Assembly (NCBI RefSeq): GCF_005796205.1
Contig: NZ_VAHN01000004.1
Coordinates: 1-64,000 of the forward strand
Direction of reading: 5' to 3'
Length of the DNA: 64,000 nucleotides
From: Pseudarthrobacter sp. NamE2
Lineage (GTDB): Bacteria > Actinomycetota > Actinomycetes > Actinomycetales > Micrococcaceae
Position numbers and translations under genes: made by a program. The notes under the pieces were generated by a model. That model was not told where the DNA came from and made no database searches. It saw only the letters and a list, made by a program, of their open reading frames with translations. Positions 55,946 through 64,000 of the stretch are shown in pieces; the stretch's first letter is position 1, and every line of letters begins with the position of its first letter.

Positions 55946-56628
55946 GGCCGGGCGGCGAACCGCTCCAGCAGGTCCACGTGGCCGGAGACAATCAGCATGT
56001 CCCGTGAGGACACCTTTGTCTCCGGGCGGGCGTAGGTAAAGTCCTCGCCCGGGGACTTTACACCCACGATGGTGACCCCGTACTTGGAGCGGACCTTCGA
56101 TTCGTCCAGCGTGAAGCCCACCGTTTCACGCGGCGGGTACATCTTCACGATGGCAAAGTCGTCGTCGAATTCGATGAAATCGAGCATCCGTCCTGACACC
56201 AGGTGCGCGGCCCGGACACCGGCATCGGCTTCGGGATAAATGACGTGGTTGGCGCCGATCCGGGTGAGGATCTTGCCGTGGGACGGCGTGATGGCCTTGA
56301 CCCAAAGGTGCTCGATTCCGAGGTCCACCAGGTTCACGGTGATCAGCACCGAGGATTCGATGGAGGTTCCCACGCCCACGACGGCGGAGCTGAACTCCTG
56401 TGCCCCCAACTGGCGGAGAGCGTCGATGTTGGTGGCGTCGGCCTCCACCACGTGCGTGAGGAGCGGTGCCCATTTTTGCACGAGGGTCCGGTCGCGTTCG
56501 ATCGCGAGTACTTCCCTGCCCTGCTTCACCAACTGTTCAGCGGTGGCGGAGCCAAAACGTCCTAGTCCGATCACGAGCACCGGCGCATTATGGGCTGGGC
56601 GGTTTGGAGTGCCTGGGGAACTAGCCAA
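55942..56628 (-). CDS. TrkA/KtrA-type potassium uptake regulatory subunit
   Basis: A 228-residue RCK protein. The N-terminal Rossmann domain has PVLVIGLGRFGSATAEQL and AIERD with VVEADATN. The C-terminal TrkA-C domain ends DMLIVSGHVDLLERFA. It gates the partner TrkH/KtrB channel in response to nucleotide. The TTG start lies inside the end of the channel gene (8-base overlap), with GAGAGG upstream, which indicates translational coupling. Confidence 0.92.
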   Translation of the reverse strand: MASSPGTPNRPAHNAPVLVIGLGRFGSATAEQLVKQGREVLAIERDRTLVQKWAPLLTHVVEADATNIDALRQLGAQEFSSAVVGVGTSIESSVLITVNLVDLGIEHLWVKAITPSHGKILTRIGANHVIYPEADAGVRAAHLVSGRMLDFIEFDDDFAIVKMYPPRETVGFTLDESKVRSKYGVTIVGVKSPGEDFTYARPETKVSSRDMLIVSGHVDLLERFAARP

Positions 56629-58054
56629 TGATGGGCCTCTCTTCCGGGTAATGGTACAGCTGGCTGCGCTGGCGCAGGCTCAAGGCGGCGGCGAGGGTAA
56701 CCGTACCAACACGCCCCATGAACATCAGGGCGGTCAGCACGTAGGCTCCTGCGGGCGGGACCTCTCCACTCAGGTTCGTGCTGAGCCCACAGGTGGCGAA
56801 CGCGGAAATTGCCTCGAAGAGCACGCGGTCCAGGGACTCACCGCTGATGGACAACAGGAGGAACGAACCCACGGACACCAGCGTCGCTCCCGCAACGATC
56901 ACGGAGATAGCTACCCGCATTGCCCCCTGCGGGATGGTGCGGCCGTGTACTTTCACGTCAGCATCTCCTCGGGCTTCTGCCGCTATGGCGAGGAACATGA
57001 TGGCGATAGTGGTTACTTTGATTCCACCGGCAGTGGATGCCGAGCCGCCCCCCGCAAACATGAGGGCATCCGTCAGGAGCATGGTGGTGGACTCCAGCTG
57101 GTTCTGGTCCACCAGACTGAAACCTCCGGATCGGATCTGGACCGATGCGAAAGCCGCGTGGAAGAGCTTGTCATTGAACCCCAGTGCTCCGATTGTCCGG
57201 GCGTTGTCCCACTCCATGAGAGCCCATAGCACGCTTCCCGCCGCAAAAAGGATGAGCGAGACCTCAATGGTCAGCTTGGTATGAAGATTCCACTTCTTCC
57301 AGTTGAGTCCGTTCTGCTGCAGCACCATCACCACGGGAAAGCCCAGACTGCCGAAGAAAACACCGGCCATGATGGGAACAAGGATCCACAGGTCGTTCCG
57401 AAACGGAACGATGCCATCGGCGTGAACGGCGAATCCTGCATTGTTGAAGGCTGAGATGGAGTAGAACAAGCCATGCCAGACGGCACGCCAAAAGTCCTCG
57501 CCCAGCACGAGGAACCGGGGGATGAGGACCAGGGCAAGGATGGCTTCGATCACCACCGACGTGGTGATGACAATTCGCAGCAGGGTGCCCACTTCGCCGA
57601 GGCGTCCTGCATTGTTCATCGATTCCGCCGCGATGATCTTGCCCCGGACGCCAAGGCGCTTGCTCACCATCAGCGCCAGCAGTGACGCCAGGGTCAGGGT
57701 GCCCAGGCCTCCGATGAAGATGCCGATCAGGATCACCAGCTGGCCAAAAAAGGACCAGTGCGCAGCGGTTGATACCACGGTGAGGCCGGTAACGCAGACG
57801 GCCGAGACCGCAGTGAACATGGCTTGGTGCAGCGGGGTGGCAGTGCCGGCGGCAGAGGAGATGGGCAGTGACAGCACGAATGTGAAGAGCAGGCATACTG
57901 CAGCGAATACCGTCAGGGCGAGCCGGGCAGGCGACGTGTTGGCGATGTCATCGATGAAGTCGCGCAGCCGGGTGAGGAGCCAGAGGCCTTCCCGCTCCTG
58001 TGCTGCGGGATGCCAGATGGCCGCACTCCGGGGCCGCGACTGGCTCTGCGTCAT
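56621..58054 (-). CDS. TrkH/KtrB-family potassium channel subunit
   Basis: A 477-residue membrane protein from the ATG at 58054 (GAGGAAAAG upstream). It shows the four-fold M1-P-M2 pattern with selectivity-filter loops such as SAVCVTGLTVV, AFNNAGFAVHAD, AGGGSASTAGGIKVTT and STCGLSTNLS-like (ATCGLSTNLSG). It takes up potassium or sodium together with the RCK subunit encoded next. It is the first gene of the two-gene unit. Confidence 0.94.
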   Translation of the reverse strand: MTQSQSRPRSAAIWHPAAQEREGLWLLTRLRDFIDDIANTSPARLALTVFAAVCLLFTFVLSLPISSAAGTATPLHQAMFTAVSAVCVTGLTVVSTAAHWSFFGQLVILIGIFIGGLGTLTLASLLALMVSKRLGVRGKIIAAESMNNAGRLGEVGTLLRIVITTSVVIEAILALVLIPRFLVLGEDFWRAVWHGLFYSISAFNNAGFAVHADGIVPFRNDLWILVPIMAGVFFGSLGFPVVMVLQQNGLNWKKWNLHTKLTIEVSLILFAAGSVLWALMEWDNARTIGALGFNDKLFHAAFASVQIRSGGFSLVDQNQLESTTMLLTDALMFAGGGSASTAGGIKVTTIAIMFLAIAAEARGDADVKVHGRTIPQGAMRVAISVIVAGATLVSVGSFLLLSISGESLDRVLFEAISAFATCGLSTNLSGEVPPAGAYVLTALMFMGRVGTVTLAAALSLRQRSQLYHYPEERPIIG

Positions 58055-58158
58055 GTGTGGCTTTTCCTCGTCTGAATCTGCTTCCCTCAGTAGTAAACCA
58101 CTAATGCCCGCGCAATGGCCGGGCCGGCAGCGGGTGCTGCTCGGGTAGCCTGTGATTG

Positions 58159-59370
58159 ATGACATACCTGCCGGGTCTCAGCCAGCCCGCGCCGCCGACG
58201 CTGGTGGCGTGGGGCCCTGACATGACCGCCTACAATTTTGGGCCGGGCCACCCGATGGCGCCGGAGCGGATGGAGCTGACGGCGCGGCTGGCCCGCAGCC
58301 TGGGGCTGTTCGACCTGGACCACGTTGCCGTTGAGGCGCCGGAGGTTGCGTCCGACGACGAGCTTGAGCGGGTGCATTCGGTCGAGTTCGTGGCAGCGGT
58401 GCGTCGGGTCAGCGAGGATCCTTCCGACCCGGACGAGTCCCGCGGCCTGGGCACCGAGGACGACCCCGCGTTCGCGGGAATGCACGAGGCAGCAGCCCGG
58501 CTGGCCGGCGGATCCCTGCTGGCGGCGTCCCGGATTTTGGACGGCTCGGCCGTGCATGCCGTGAACTTCGGCGGCGGCATGCATCACGCTGCCCGCGACC
58601 GCGCGAGCGGCTTCTGCATCTACAACGACGCAGCGCTTGCGGTGCAAAGGTTGCTCGACGGCGGCGTCCGCAAGGTGGCCTATATCGACGTCGACGCGCA
58701 CCACGGTGACGGGACGGAGAGTATCTTCTGGGACGACCCCCGGGTCCTCACCCTGTCCCTGCACGAAACCGGCCTCACCCTGTTTCCGGGGACCGGCTTC
58801 GCCAACGAAATCGGCGGGCCGGCTGCGGAGGGGACGGCGGTTAATATCGCCCTGCCGGCAGGCACCAGCGACGCGGGCTGGCTGCGGGCGTTCCATGCCG
58901 TGGTGCCGCAGCTCGTGGCGGCCTTCGAACCGGAAGTAGTTGTCAGCCAGCATGGCTGCGACTCGCACCGGACGGACCCGCTCACGCACCTCAATCTCAG
59001 CGTCGACGGACAGCGCGAGGCAGCCCACGCCGTTGGGCATCTTGCGGAACGCCACTGCGGAGGGCGCTGGATCGCGACCGGCGGCGGCGGGTACAACGTC
59101 CTGGAAGTGGTACCCAGGGCGTGGAGCCACTTGGTGGCCATCGCTGCGGGGCGGCCGGTGCCGCTGCGAACCCCCGTGCCGCAGGAGTGGCGGGACTACG
59201 TCCATGAGAAGTTCGGCGCATCCGCACCGGGCCTGATGGGTGACGACGTGGAATTGTGGTGGCGGTCCTGGGAGGTGGGCTTCGACCCCAACGACGCCGT
59301 GGACAGGACGGTCATGGCCACCCGGAAGGCCGTCTTCCCGCTGCACGGCCTTGACCCCTGGTTCGACTAG
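58159..59370 (+). CDS. acuC: AcuC-type histone deacetylase family protein
   Basis: A 403-residue arginase-fold deacetylase. Recognisable blocks are FGPGHPMAPERMELT, GGGMHHAARDRASGFCIYND with the active-site histidines, YIDVDAHHGDGTESIFW with metal-binding Asp/His, and TGGGGYNVLEVVPRAW. AcuC deacetylates acetyl-CoA synthetase in Bacillus, and an acs gene is present in this window about 25 kb away. It is divergent from the potassium channel genes. Confidence 0.93.
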   Translation: MTYLPGLSQPAPPTLVAWGPDMTAYNFGPGHPMAPERMELTARLARSLGLFDLDHVAVEAPEVASDDELERVHSVEFVAAVRRVSEDPSDPDESRGLGTEDDPAFAGMHEAAARLAGGSLLAASRILDGSAVHAVNFGGGMHHAARDRASGFCIYNDAALAVQRLLDGGVRKVAYIDVDAHHGDGTESIFWDDPRVLTLSLHETGLTLFPGTGFANEIGGPAAEGTAVNIALPAGTSDAGWLRAFHAVVPQLVAAFEPEVVVSQHGCDSHRTDPLTHLNLSVDGQREAAHAVGHLAERHCGGRWIATGGGGYNVLEVVPRAWSHLVAIAAGRPVPLRTPVPQEWRDYVHEKFGASAPGLMGDDVELWWRSWEVGFDPNDAVDRTVMATRKAVFPLHGLDPWFD

Positions 59371-59396
59371 GCCATCCGTTGGCTCAGTGAGGCTTT

Positions 59397-59417
59397 CCGG
59401 CTAGGTGCCGGTCTTTT
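59397..59417 (+). terminator. Probable terminator after acuC
   Basis: A five-bp GC stem (CCGGC with GCCGG) over a five-base loop is followed by TCTTTT, 27 bases beyond the acuC stop. Confidence 0.55.
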
Positions 59418-59575
59418 CCCTCTGGAGCACCACGCCGGCCGCGATGTTCAACAGTTGCTGGCGCAGGACGCGGCCATGCTGTGTTGTAGCACCGGGAGGA
59501 ACCGTGGGCAAGAGGCCGTTCCCTTGCCCGAAATAGTTGATGCCTTTCGGCGTATATGTCGCTAGGGTGGGAGGC

Positions 59576-60139
59576 ATGGTGACAGACGACGTATTTGCCG
59601 TCATTGCGGAATCAACCCGGCGGGACATCCTGGTCGCCCTTCGCTCCGGAGACAAGGCCGTGGGGGAACTCGTGGAAGAACTGGCAGCAAGCCAGCCCAC
59701 CATTTCCAAGCACCTGAAAGTCCTGCGCGAAGCCCAGCTGGTGAGTATGCGTGCCCAGGGCCAGAAGCGCTACTACGCGTTGAACCGCAAGCCCCTCGAG
59801 GGGATTGCCAGCTGGCTGGAGACGTTCGACGTCGGGTCCCCGGCTGTTGCAACTGCAGCCGCCTCCGCGGGTCCCGCCAGGGAAACGGCCGCCTCCAAGG
59901 AAACCGCCGGCACCGCCGCGGGCGAAACGGCGCAGGCCGTGGCAGCGGGGGCAGTCTCCGAAGGTGTTTTGGCGCCCGACGGCGCCGAGTTGAGCCCCGC
60001 CGTCGTCATCCCCGGTGGAACCACCGCCCCGCTGGGCGACGACAGCGTGCCCCAGCAGATCGGCCGCACCGTTGGCCGGGCGGCCACCCGGGCTGCCGAC
60101 CTGCTGGCTAACCTTCCCAAGTTCGGCCGCAAGAAGTAG
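59576..60139 (+). CDS. ArsR-family winged-helix regulator with long C-terminal tail
   Basis: A 187-residue protein from the ATG at 59576, with GGGAGG directly upstream. Residues 1-85 form an ArsR-type winged helix: DVFAVIAESTRRDILVALRS, ELAASQPTISKHLKVLREAQ and RYYALN. No metal-binding cysteines are seen. The remaining 100 residues are Ala/Thr/Gly-rich with a basic end, QQIGRTVGRAATRAADLLAN. The tail is probably disordered and is unusual for the family. No target gene is evident. Confidence 0.85.
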   Translation: MVTDDVFAVIAESTRRDILVALRSGDKAVGELVEELAASQPTISKHLKVLREAQLVSMRAQGQKRYYALNRKPLEGIASWLETFDVGSPAVATAAASAGPARETAASKETAGTAAGETAQAVAAGAVSEGVLAPDGAELSPAVVIPGGTTAPLGDDSVPQQIGRTVGRAATRAADLLANLPKFGRKK

Positions 60140-60215
60140 CCGTCCCCCAAGTAGGTAGCATCAGGTGTCGTTCCGGGCCCGCGACGACATTTGACGTTAC
60201 AAGGTTGGGTGGCGG

Positions 60216-61553
60216 CTACTTGTTCAGCAGCCGCACGTGCTCCGGGGTGAGCTCCGAAATGCGGCTGACACCCAGCAGTGCCATGGTGCGGGCCATGTCC
60301 TTTTCGAGGATCTGCAGGGTGCGGTCCACTCCGGCCCGTCCGCCGGCCATCAGGCCGTAGAGGTAGGCGCGGCCGATCAGCGTGAAGTCGGCCCCCAGGG
60401 CCAGCGCGGCCACGATGTCCGCGCCGCTCATGATGCCCGTGTCCAGCATGATGGCCGCATCCGTGTTGTCCGAGGTGAAGGCCTGCTTCACCTCGGGCAG
60501 CAGGTGGAACGGGATCGGGGCGCGGTCCAGCTGGCGGCCGCCGTGGTTGGACAGGACGACGCCGTCGGCGCCGTGGTCCACCACCCGGCGGGCGTCCTCC
60601 ACGGTCTGGATGCCCTTGACCACCAGTTTGCCCTTCCAGGTTTCGCGCAGCCAGTCGAGGTCCTCGAAGGTGAGGGTGGGATCGAACATCGAGTTGATGA
60701 GGTCCGCCACGGTGCCGGTGTAGCGGGACAGCGAGGCGAAGGTCAGCGGCTCGTGGGTGAGGAAGTTGAACCACCAGGCCGGACGGTAGGACGCGTCCAG
60801 CACGGTCTTGAGGGTCAGTGCCGGCGGGATGGTCATGCCGTTGCGGACGTCGCGGAGGCGGGCGCCGGCCACGGCGGTATCCACGGTAACCATCAGGGTG
60901 TCGTTTCCGGCCTTGGCGGCGCGGTCGATCAGTTCCAGGGAGCGGTCGCGGTCCGTCCACAGGTACAGCTGGAACCAGTTGCGGCCGTTCGGGGCGGCGG
61001 CGGCCACGTCCTCGATGGACGCCGTCCCCATGGTGGAGAGGGTGTAGGGGATTCCCGCGGCTTCCGCAGCCTGGGAGCCGGCGTATTCACCCTCGGACTG
61101 CATCATCCGGGTGAAGCCGGTGGGGGCGATGCCCACGGGCAGGCGGGAGGGCTTGCCCAGGATCCGGGTGGACAGGTCGATGGCGGAAACGTTGCGGAGG
61201 ATGCCAGGGCGGAATTCGATGTCCCGGAAGGCCTGCCGGGCCCGGCCGAGGGTGATCTCCTCTTCAGCCGCGCCGTCGGTGTAGTCGAACGGCGCCTGCG
61301 GGGTGCGGCGCTTGGCGATGTCGCGCAGCTCCCAGATGGAGCTGGCCCGCTGCAGCCTGGCCTCCGTGCTGAACTCCGGCTTCTTAAACTGCATCAGTGG
61401 AGCAAGATCCGAGTACTTGGGGATGCGGCGTTTCAGGGCGGCAGGAACAGCGGACGACGCCGGCGCAGGAGTCAGTGCCGGAACGGCGGGAACGTCCGTG
61501 GCATCCGGCGCGGGCGTGGTTTCCGGGTTGTTGGGCTGGATGGTGTGGGTCAT
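60216..61553 (-). CDS. lldD: L-lactate dehydrogenase, FMN-dependent
   Basis: A 445-residue alpha-hydroxy-acid oxidase. After an extended Ala/Pro-rich N-terminus, [58 protein letters not shown] and [14 protein letters not shown] give the FMN barrel, with the catalytic SNHGGRQLD histidine-arginine pair. It oxidises L-lactate to pyruvate with electrons passed to the respiratory chain. The start has GGAGG upstream. It is divergent from its probable regulator, with two operators between. Confidence 0.92.
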   Translation of the reverse strand: MTHTIQPNNPETTPAPDATDVPAVPALTPAPASSAVPAALKRRIPKYSDLAPLMQFKKPEFSTEARLQRASSIWELRDIAKRRTPQAPFDYTDGAAEEEITLGRARQAFRDIEFRPGILRNVSAIDLSTRILGKPSRLPVGIAPTGFTRMMQSEGEYAGSQAAEAAGIPYTLSTMGTASIEDVAAAAPNGRNWFQLYLWTDRDRSLELIDRAAKAGNDTLMVTVDTAVAGARLRDVRNGMTIPPALTLKTVLDASYRPAWWFNFLTHEPLTFASLSRYTGTVADLINSMFDPTLTFEDLDWLRETWKGKLVVKGIQTVEDARRVVDHGADGVVLSNHGGRQLDRAPIPFHLLPEVKQAFTSDNTDAAIMLDTGIMSGADIVAALALGADFTLIGRAYLYGLMAGGRAGVDRTLQILEKDMARTMALLGVSRISELTPEHVRLLNK

Positions 61554-61595
61554 GGCGTCCTCCGTTGGGCCAGGAGGTCCGAGTCGTGGACTTCC

Positions 61596-61635
61596 TGTGG
61601 TCTAACCACACTGTAGGTCATGTGGTCCAACCACA
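61596..61635. promoter_or_regulatory. Tandem LldR-type operators
   Basis: Two palindromes, TGTGGTCTAACCACA (61596-61610) and TGTGGTCCAACCACA (61621-61635), differ by one central base. They contain the TGGTnnnACCA core of FadR-subfamily GntR regulators and lie between lldD and the divergent regulator gene. Their centres are 25 bases apart. Confidence 0.9.
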
Positions 61636-61652
61636 TCAACTACCATGGAGCC

Positions 61653-62339
61653 ATGCGCACCCATCAGCTGGTCCTTTCCTGGATCGAGAATGAGCTTTCC
61701 GGCGGCAGGCTGGCTGTTGGCGGCCGGCTCCCGGCTGAGCGCACCCTCGCCGAGCAGCTCAAGGTATCCCGTACTTCGGTGCGGGAGGCGATCCGGATCC
61801 TGGAGGCGATGGGGGTGGTGCGGGCCGGCGTGGGTTCGGGCCCCGAAGCCGGCACTGTTGTTATTGCGGATCCGACGGCTGCCCTGGCGTCTGCCCTGCG
61901 CCTGCACATTGCCACCCAGCACCTTCCCGTGGCGGACATCGTGGAGACGCGCGTGCTCCTGGAGTCGTGGGCGGTGGCGAAGGCGAGCCCGGATGCCCCC
62001 GAGCTGGCTGACGCTGCCGTGCTCCTGGAAGGCATGGCCGCCGAAGGGCTGGGTGTGGGTGACTTCCTTGCCCTGGATGTCAGGTTCCACCTGGCACTGG
62101 CCGACGCCGCGGGCAACGCCGTGGTGAGCGCAATGATGGGCTCCCTCCGCGAAGCCATCCAGGGCTACGCCGCGGAACTGACGTCCAACCTGCCGGACTG
62201 GGAAGCCACAGCCTCCCGCCTTCGGGCCGAGCACGAGGCCATCCTGGCCGCCATCAGGAACAACGACGGCGGTTTGGCGGCCAAGCTGGTGGCCGCCCAC
62301 ATCGAGGGCTACTACAAGGAAGCCGGCCTGGCGTCTTAG
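61653..62339 (+). CDS. lldR: FadR-subfamily GntR regulator (LldR-like)
   Basis: A 228-residue GntR regulator starting at the ATG at 61653. The winged helix has GGRLPAERTLAEQLKVSRTS and VREAIRILEAMGVVR. The all-helical FCD domain includes ETRVLLESWAVAKAS, FLALDVRFHLALADAAGN and AEHEAILAAIRNND, with the metal-binding Asp/His set. The divergent lldD and the two palindromic operators fit lactate-responsive repression, as for LldR in Corynebacterium. Confidence 0.92.
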   Translation: MRTHQLVLSWIENELSGGRLAVGGRLPAERTLAEQLKVSRTSVREAIRILEAMGVVRAGVGSGPEAGTVVIADPTAALASALRLHIATQHLPVADIVETRVLLESWAVAKASPDAPELADAAVLLEGMAAEGLGVGDFLALDVRFHLALADAAGNAVVSAMMGSLREAIQGYAAELTSNLPDWEATASRLRAEHEAILAAIRNNDGGLAAKLVAAHIEGYYKEAGLAS

Positions 62340-62362
62340 GGGAAGCCCGAAACGCCCGGGGG

Positions 62363-63397
62363 TCAGCCGTGGACGGCTGTGCGGGGCGCCTTGGCGGGGC
62401 CGGTGCTTGCCCTGACTTCCAGACGCGGCTGGTACCGGCTGCCCGGCGCGTCGCTGTCCTCCTTGCGGATGAGCGCCCGCAGCTGTTGCCACGCCTGTTC
62501 GCCCAGCTCCGTGATGGGGACCGCCGCCGTGGTGAGCGCCGGCGTCGTGTATTTGGCGAAGGGAATGTCATCGAAGCCGGTGACGGAGATGTCGCCGGGG
62601 ACATCCAGCCCGCGCTCATGGAGGCCGCTCATCAGGCCCATGGCCACAAGGTCGTTGAAAGCCAGGATCCCCGTGGCGCCGCTGTCCAGGACGGCGTCCA
62701 CGGCTTCGTGTCCGGTGTCGAAGTCCGACCCGCCCTCGAGCATGGTCACCTCGACGTCCGGGTGAGCCGCCTTGAAAGCCTCCAGTCCCTGAAGCCGGAG
62801 GCCGTTGGAGGCACTGCGCGGCGGGCCGGCAAGGAACGCCAGCCGGGTGTGGCCAAGCTCCACCAGGTGTTCCGCGATGTCCTGCACGCCCTGCCCGTAG
62901 TCAACCACCAGGCTGGGCACCCCTTTCGTTGCCGTGGCCCGGTTGATCAGGACCAAAGGATGCAGGGACGGCACAATGTCCTCGAGTTCGGCGTCCGTCA
63001 TGCGGGGCGCACACAGCACCAGCCCGTCACAACGACGGCGGGCCTCGCCGGCCAGGATGGCTTCCTCACTGGAGACCTCGAAGGAGTCGGCGATCAGGAC
63101 GCGGTACCCGTCCTGGGCCGCAGCGCGGCTGAGCCCGCGAAGGATCGCCTGGAAGGTGGGGTTGGCCAGGTCCGGCACCACAATTCCAATGGTGTCCGTT
63201 TTCCCCAGGGCCAGGCTGCGCCCCACCGGATTCGGCTGGTACTTCAGTTCGGCGGCTGCAGCGCGGACGCGGGCCGCGATGTCCGGATCCACCGTGTAGT
63301 TGCCGTTCATGACGCGGGAAACCGTGGCATGCGAAACACCCGCCTTGACGGCGACATCCGCGATGCCGACCCGGCCGGTTGCCGATTTCCTGACCAT
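62363..63397 (-). CDS. LacI-family transcriptional regulator
   Basis: A 344-residue LacI/GalR repressor. The HTH and hinge read GIADVAVKAGVSHATVSRVM, then NGNYTVDPDIAARVRAAAAEL and LKYQPNPVGRSLALGKTDTIG. The periplasmic-binding-like sensor domain follows. It is divergent from a Gfo/Idh/MocA oxidoreductase, with three GAAANCGNTTTC sites between, so control of that operon and itself is likely. The inducer is unknown; inositol or another polyol is possible. Confidence 0.93.
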   Translation of the reverse strand: MVRKSATGRVGIADVAVKAGVSHATVSRVMNGNYTVDPDIAARVRAAAAELKYQPNPVGRSLALGKTDTIGIVVPDLANPTFQAILRGLSRAAAQDGYRVLIADSFEVSSEEAILAGEARRRCDGLVLCAPRMTDAELEDIVPSLHPLVLINRATATKGVPSLVVDYGQGVQDIAEHLVELGHTRLAFLAGPPRSASNGLRLQGLEAFKAAHPDVEVTMLEGGSDFDTGHEAVDAVLDSGATGILAFNDLVAMGLMSGLHERGLDVPGDISVTGFDDIPFAKYTTPALTTAAVPITELGEQAWQQLRALIRKEDSDAPGSRYQPRLEVRASTGPAKAPRTAVHG

Positions 63398-63761
63398 TGG
63401 AGCCCTTTCGTAGCGCCACGGACCTCTGGTCCACGGCCGGTTTCGCCAGTTCTGCAGCAGTGCCCGGCCGCCGTGGTGGCGGTGTGTTGAGTGCCAGCAT
63501 ATACCGGGACGGGAAAGCGATTTCTATTTGTTTTCCCGCGTTTTCCCGCACGATTTGCAGCGGAAACGCAGCGGCCGTTTGCCGCCGGTCGAGAAAACGC
63601 TTTCCTTTAGTGTCCATAATGGTTGACGCGGGACCGGGGTGGTTGGTACAAATCTATTAGAGAACCGAGAAAGCGCTTTCTCGTGCCGGTGCAGCAAGAC
63701 GCCGGTGCCGTCCTGATTGGCCTTCCGCAAGGCCGCCTCAAAGCTTCCGAAAGGGCCCATT
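63398..63761. promoter_or_regulatory. LacI-controlled divergent promoter region with three operators
   Basis: Three matches to GAAANCGNTTTC occur at 63513-63524, 63593-63604 and 63669-63680. The last is embedded in a perfect 18-bp palindrome, CGAGAAAGCGCTTTCTCG (63666-63683). Centres are 80 and 76 bases apart. A promoter with TTGACG (63623-63628) and TACAAA (63647-63652) reads towards the oxidoreductase gene, and the third site lies just past its expected start. No gene is seen in these 364 bases. Confidence 0.85.
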
Positions 63762-64000
63762 ATGGTCAACACAGCCGAGTCGAGTTCAGCAGTGGCAACC
63801 GGCGCCGCCACTGCTGCCGCCCCTACCGCCAATAATGGCGGCAAGGCCCGCATCGCCCTGATCGGTACCGGCGGACGCTCCGAAATGTACATCCGCGCCA
63901 TCTTCGGCAACTACGCCCACGCAGCCGAGCTGGTCGCCTTCTCCGACGTCAATCCCGGCCGGGTGGAGTTCTACCAGAAGCTCATCCAGGAACTCGGAGC
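63762..64000 (+). CDS. Gfo/Idh/MocA family oxidoreductase (partial, runs off the window)
   Basis: The N-terminal 79 residues of a dehydrogenase: an Ala/Thr-rich leader, then ARIALIGTGGRSEMYIRAIF with the Rossmann GTGGR loop and ELVAFSDVNPGRVEFYQ. The ATG at 63762 follows AAAGG. The C-terminal domain lies beyond the window. It is probably a sugar or polyol dehydrogenase under LacI control. Confidence 0.85.
   Translation, partial: MVNTAESSSAVATGAATAAAPTANNGGKARIALIGTGGRSEMYIRAIFGNYAHAAELVAFSDVNPGRVEFYQKLIQELG

Noticed and set aside
59401..59577. A 58-codon minus-strand frame opposite the ArsR gene start, with protein-like composition
   Set aside because: No ribosome site upstream, its start shares a CATG with the ArsR start, and a terminator-like hairpin covers its end. 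It may be a chance frame; conservation would be needed to call it.
60237..61616. Long plus-strand frame antisense to lldD
   Set aside because: Shadow frame. It would also run through the two lld operators.

Overview
The window is high-GC chromosomal DNA from an actinobacterium of the Micrococcaceae, most likely Arthrobacter or Pseudarthrobacter. Evidence is the GC-rich third positions, the frequent GTG and TTG starts, tight ATGA/GTGA operon overlaps, and gene content: a Crp/GlxR-type regulator, MarP, a Tad/Ssd pilus locus, a zinc-finger-free TopA with a Lys-rich tail, and a DUF1998 helicase. The genus is an inference from gene content. No phage, insertion sequence, CRISPR array or rRNA operon was seen. 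One tRNA-Pro(CGG) is present.

Layout. 0.3-3.4 kb: a likely hydantoin/allantoin-type uptake and catabolism operon (NCS1 permease, Asp/Glu/hydantoin racemase, SDR). 3.4-4.65 kb: a PD-(D/E)XK-like nuclease gene bracketed by two copies of the same long palindrome. 5.3-11 kb: a four-gene polysaccharide operon (hyaluronan-synthase-like GT2, two parallel beta-helix proteins, UDP-glucose dehydrogenase). 11-16 kb: asparaginase, a membrane-anchored molybdopterin oxidoreductase, purD and purC. 16-17.7 kb: a divergent pair of an XRE-TPR regulator and a small secreted pro-peptide carrying the octapeptide SGNWPDPM twice, which I regard as the most interesting locus. 17.8-21.6 kb: tRNA-Pro and a heterodimeric ABC exporter.

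21.7-53.4 kb resembles, gene for gene though rearranged, a conserved actinobacterial neighbourhood known from Mycobacterium tuberculosis. It holds a metallophosphoesterase, a bifunctional PBP, DUF4177, RidA, Crp, MarP, acs, nth, a CoA-type NUDIX hydrolase, Ssd-TadABC-pilin-TadE, a helicase and topA. AroQ, a DeoR regulator, a DNA polymerase I-like protein, a GNAT, TrhO, two paralogous lipoproteins and a methyltransferase are interspersed. 53.4-62.3 kb: SseB-like, Ppx/GppA, proC, a Trk/Ktr potassium channel pair, AcuC, an ArsR regulator, and lldD divergent from its GntR regulator with two near-identical palindromic operators. 62.4-64 kb: a LacI regulator divergent from a Gfo/Idh/MocA oxidoreductase cut by the window end, with three evenly spaced operator-like sites between them.

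Non-coding structure of note: the paired palindromes around the nuclease; a second dispersed element (26.97 and 30.58 kb) whose core is conserved while its flanking stems differ but still pair; rho-independent terminators after the pro-peptide gene, the tRNA and crp; and operator palindromes at the lld and LacI loci. All functional statements rest on motifs read by eye; no database search was run.
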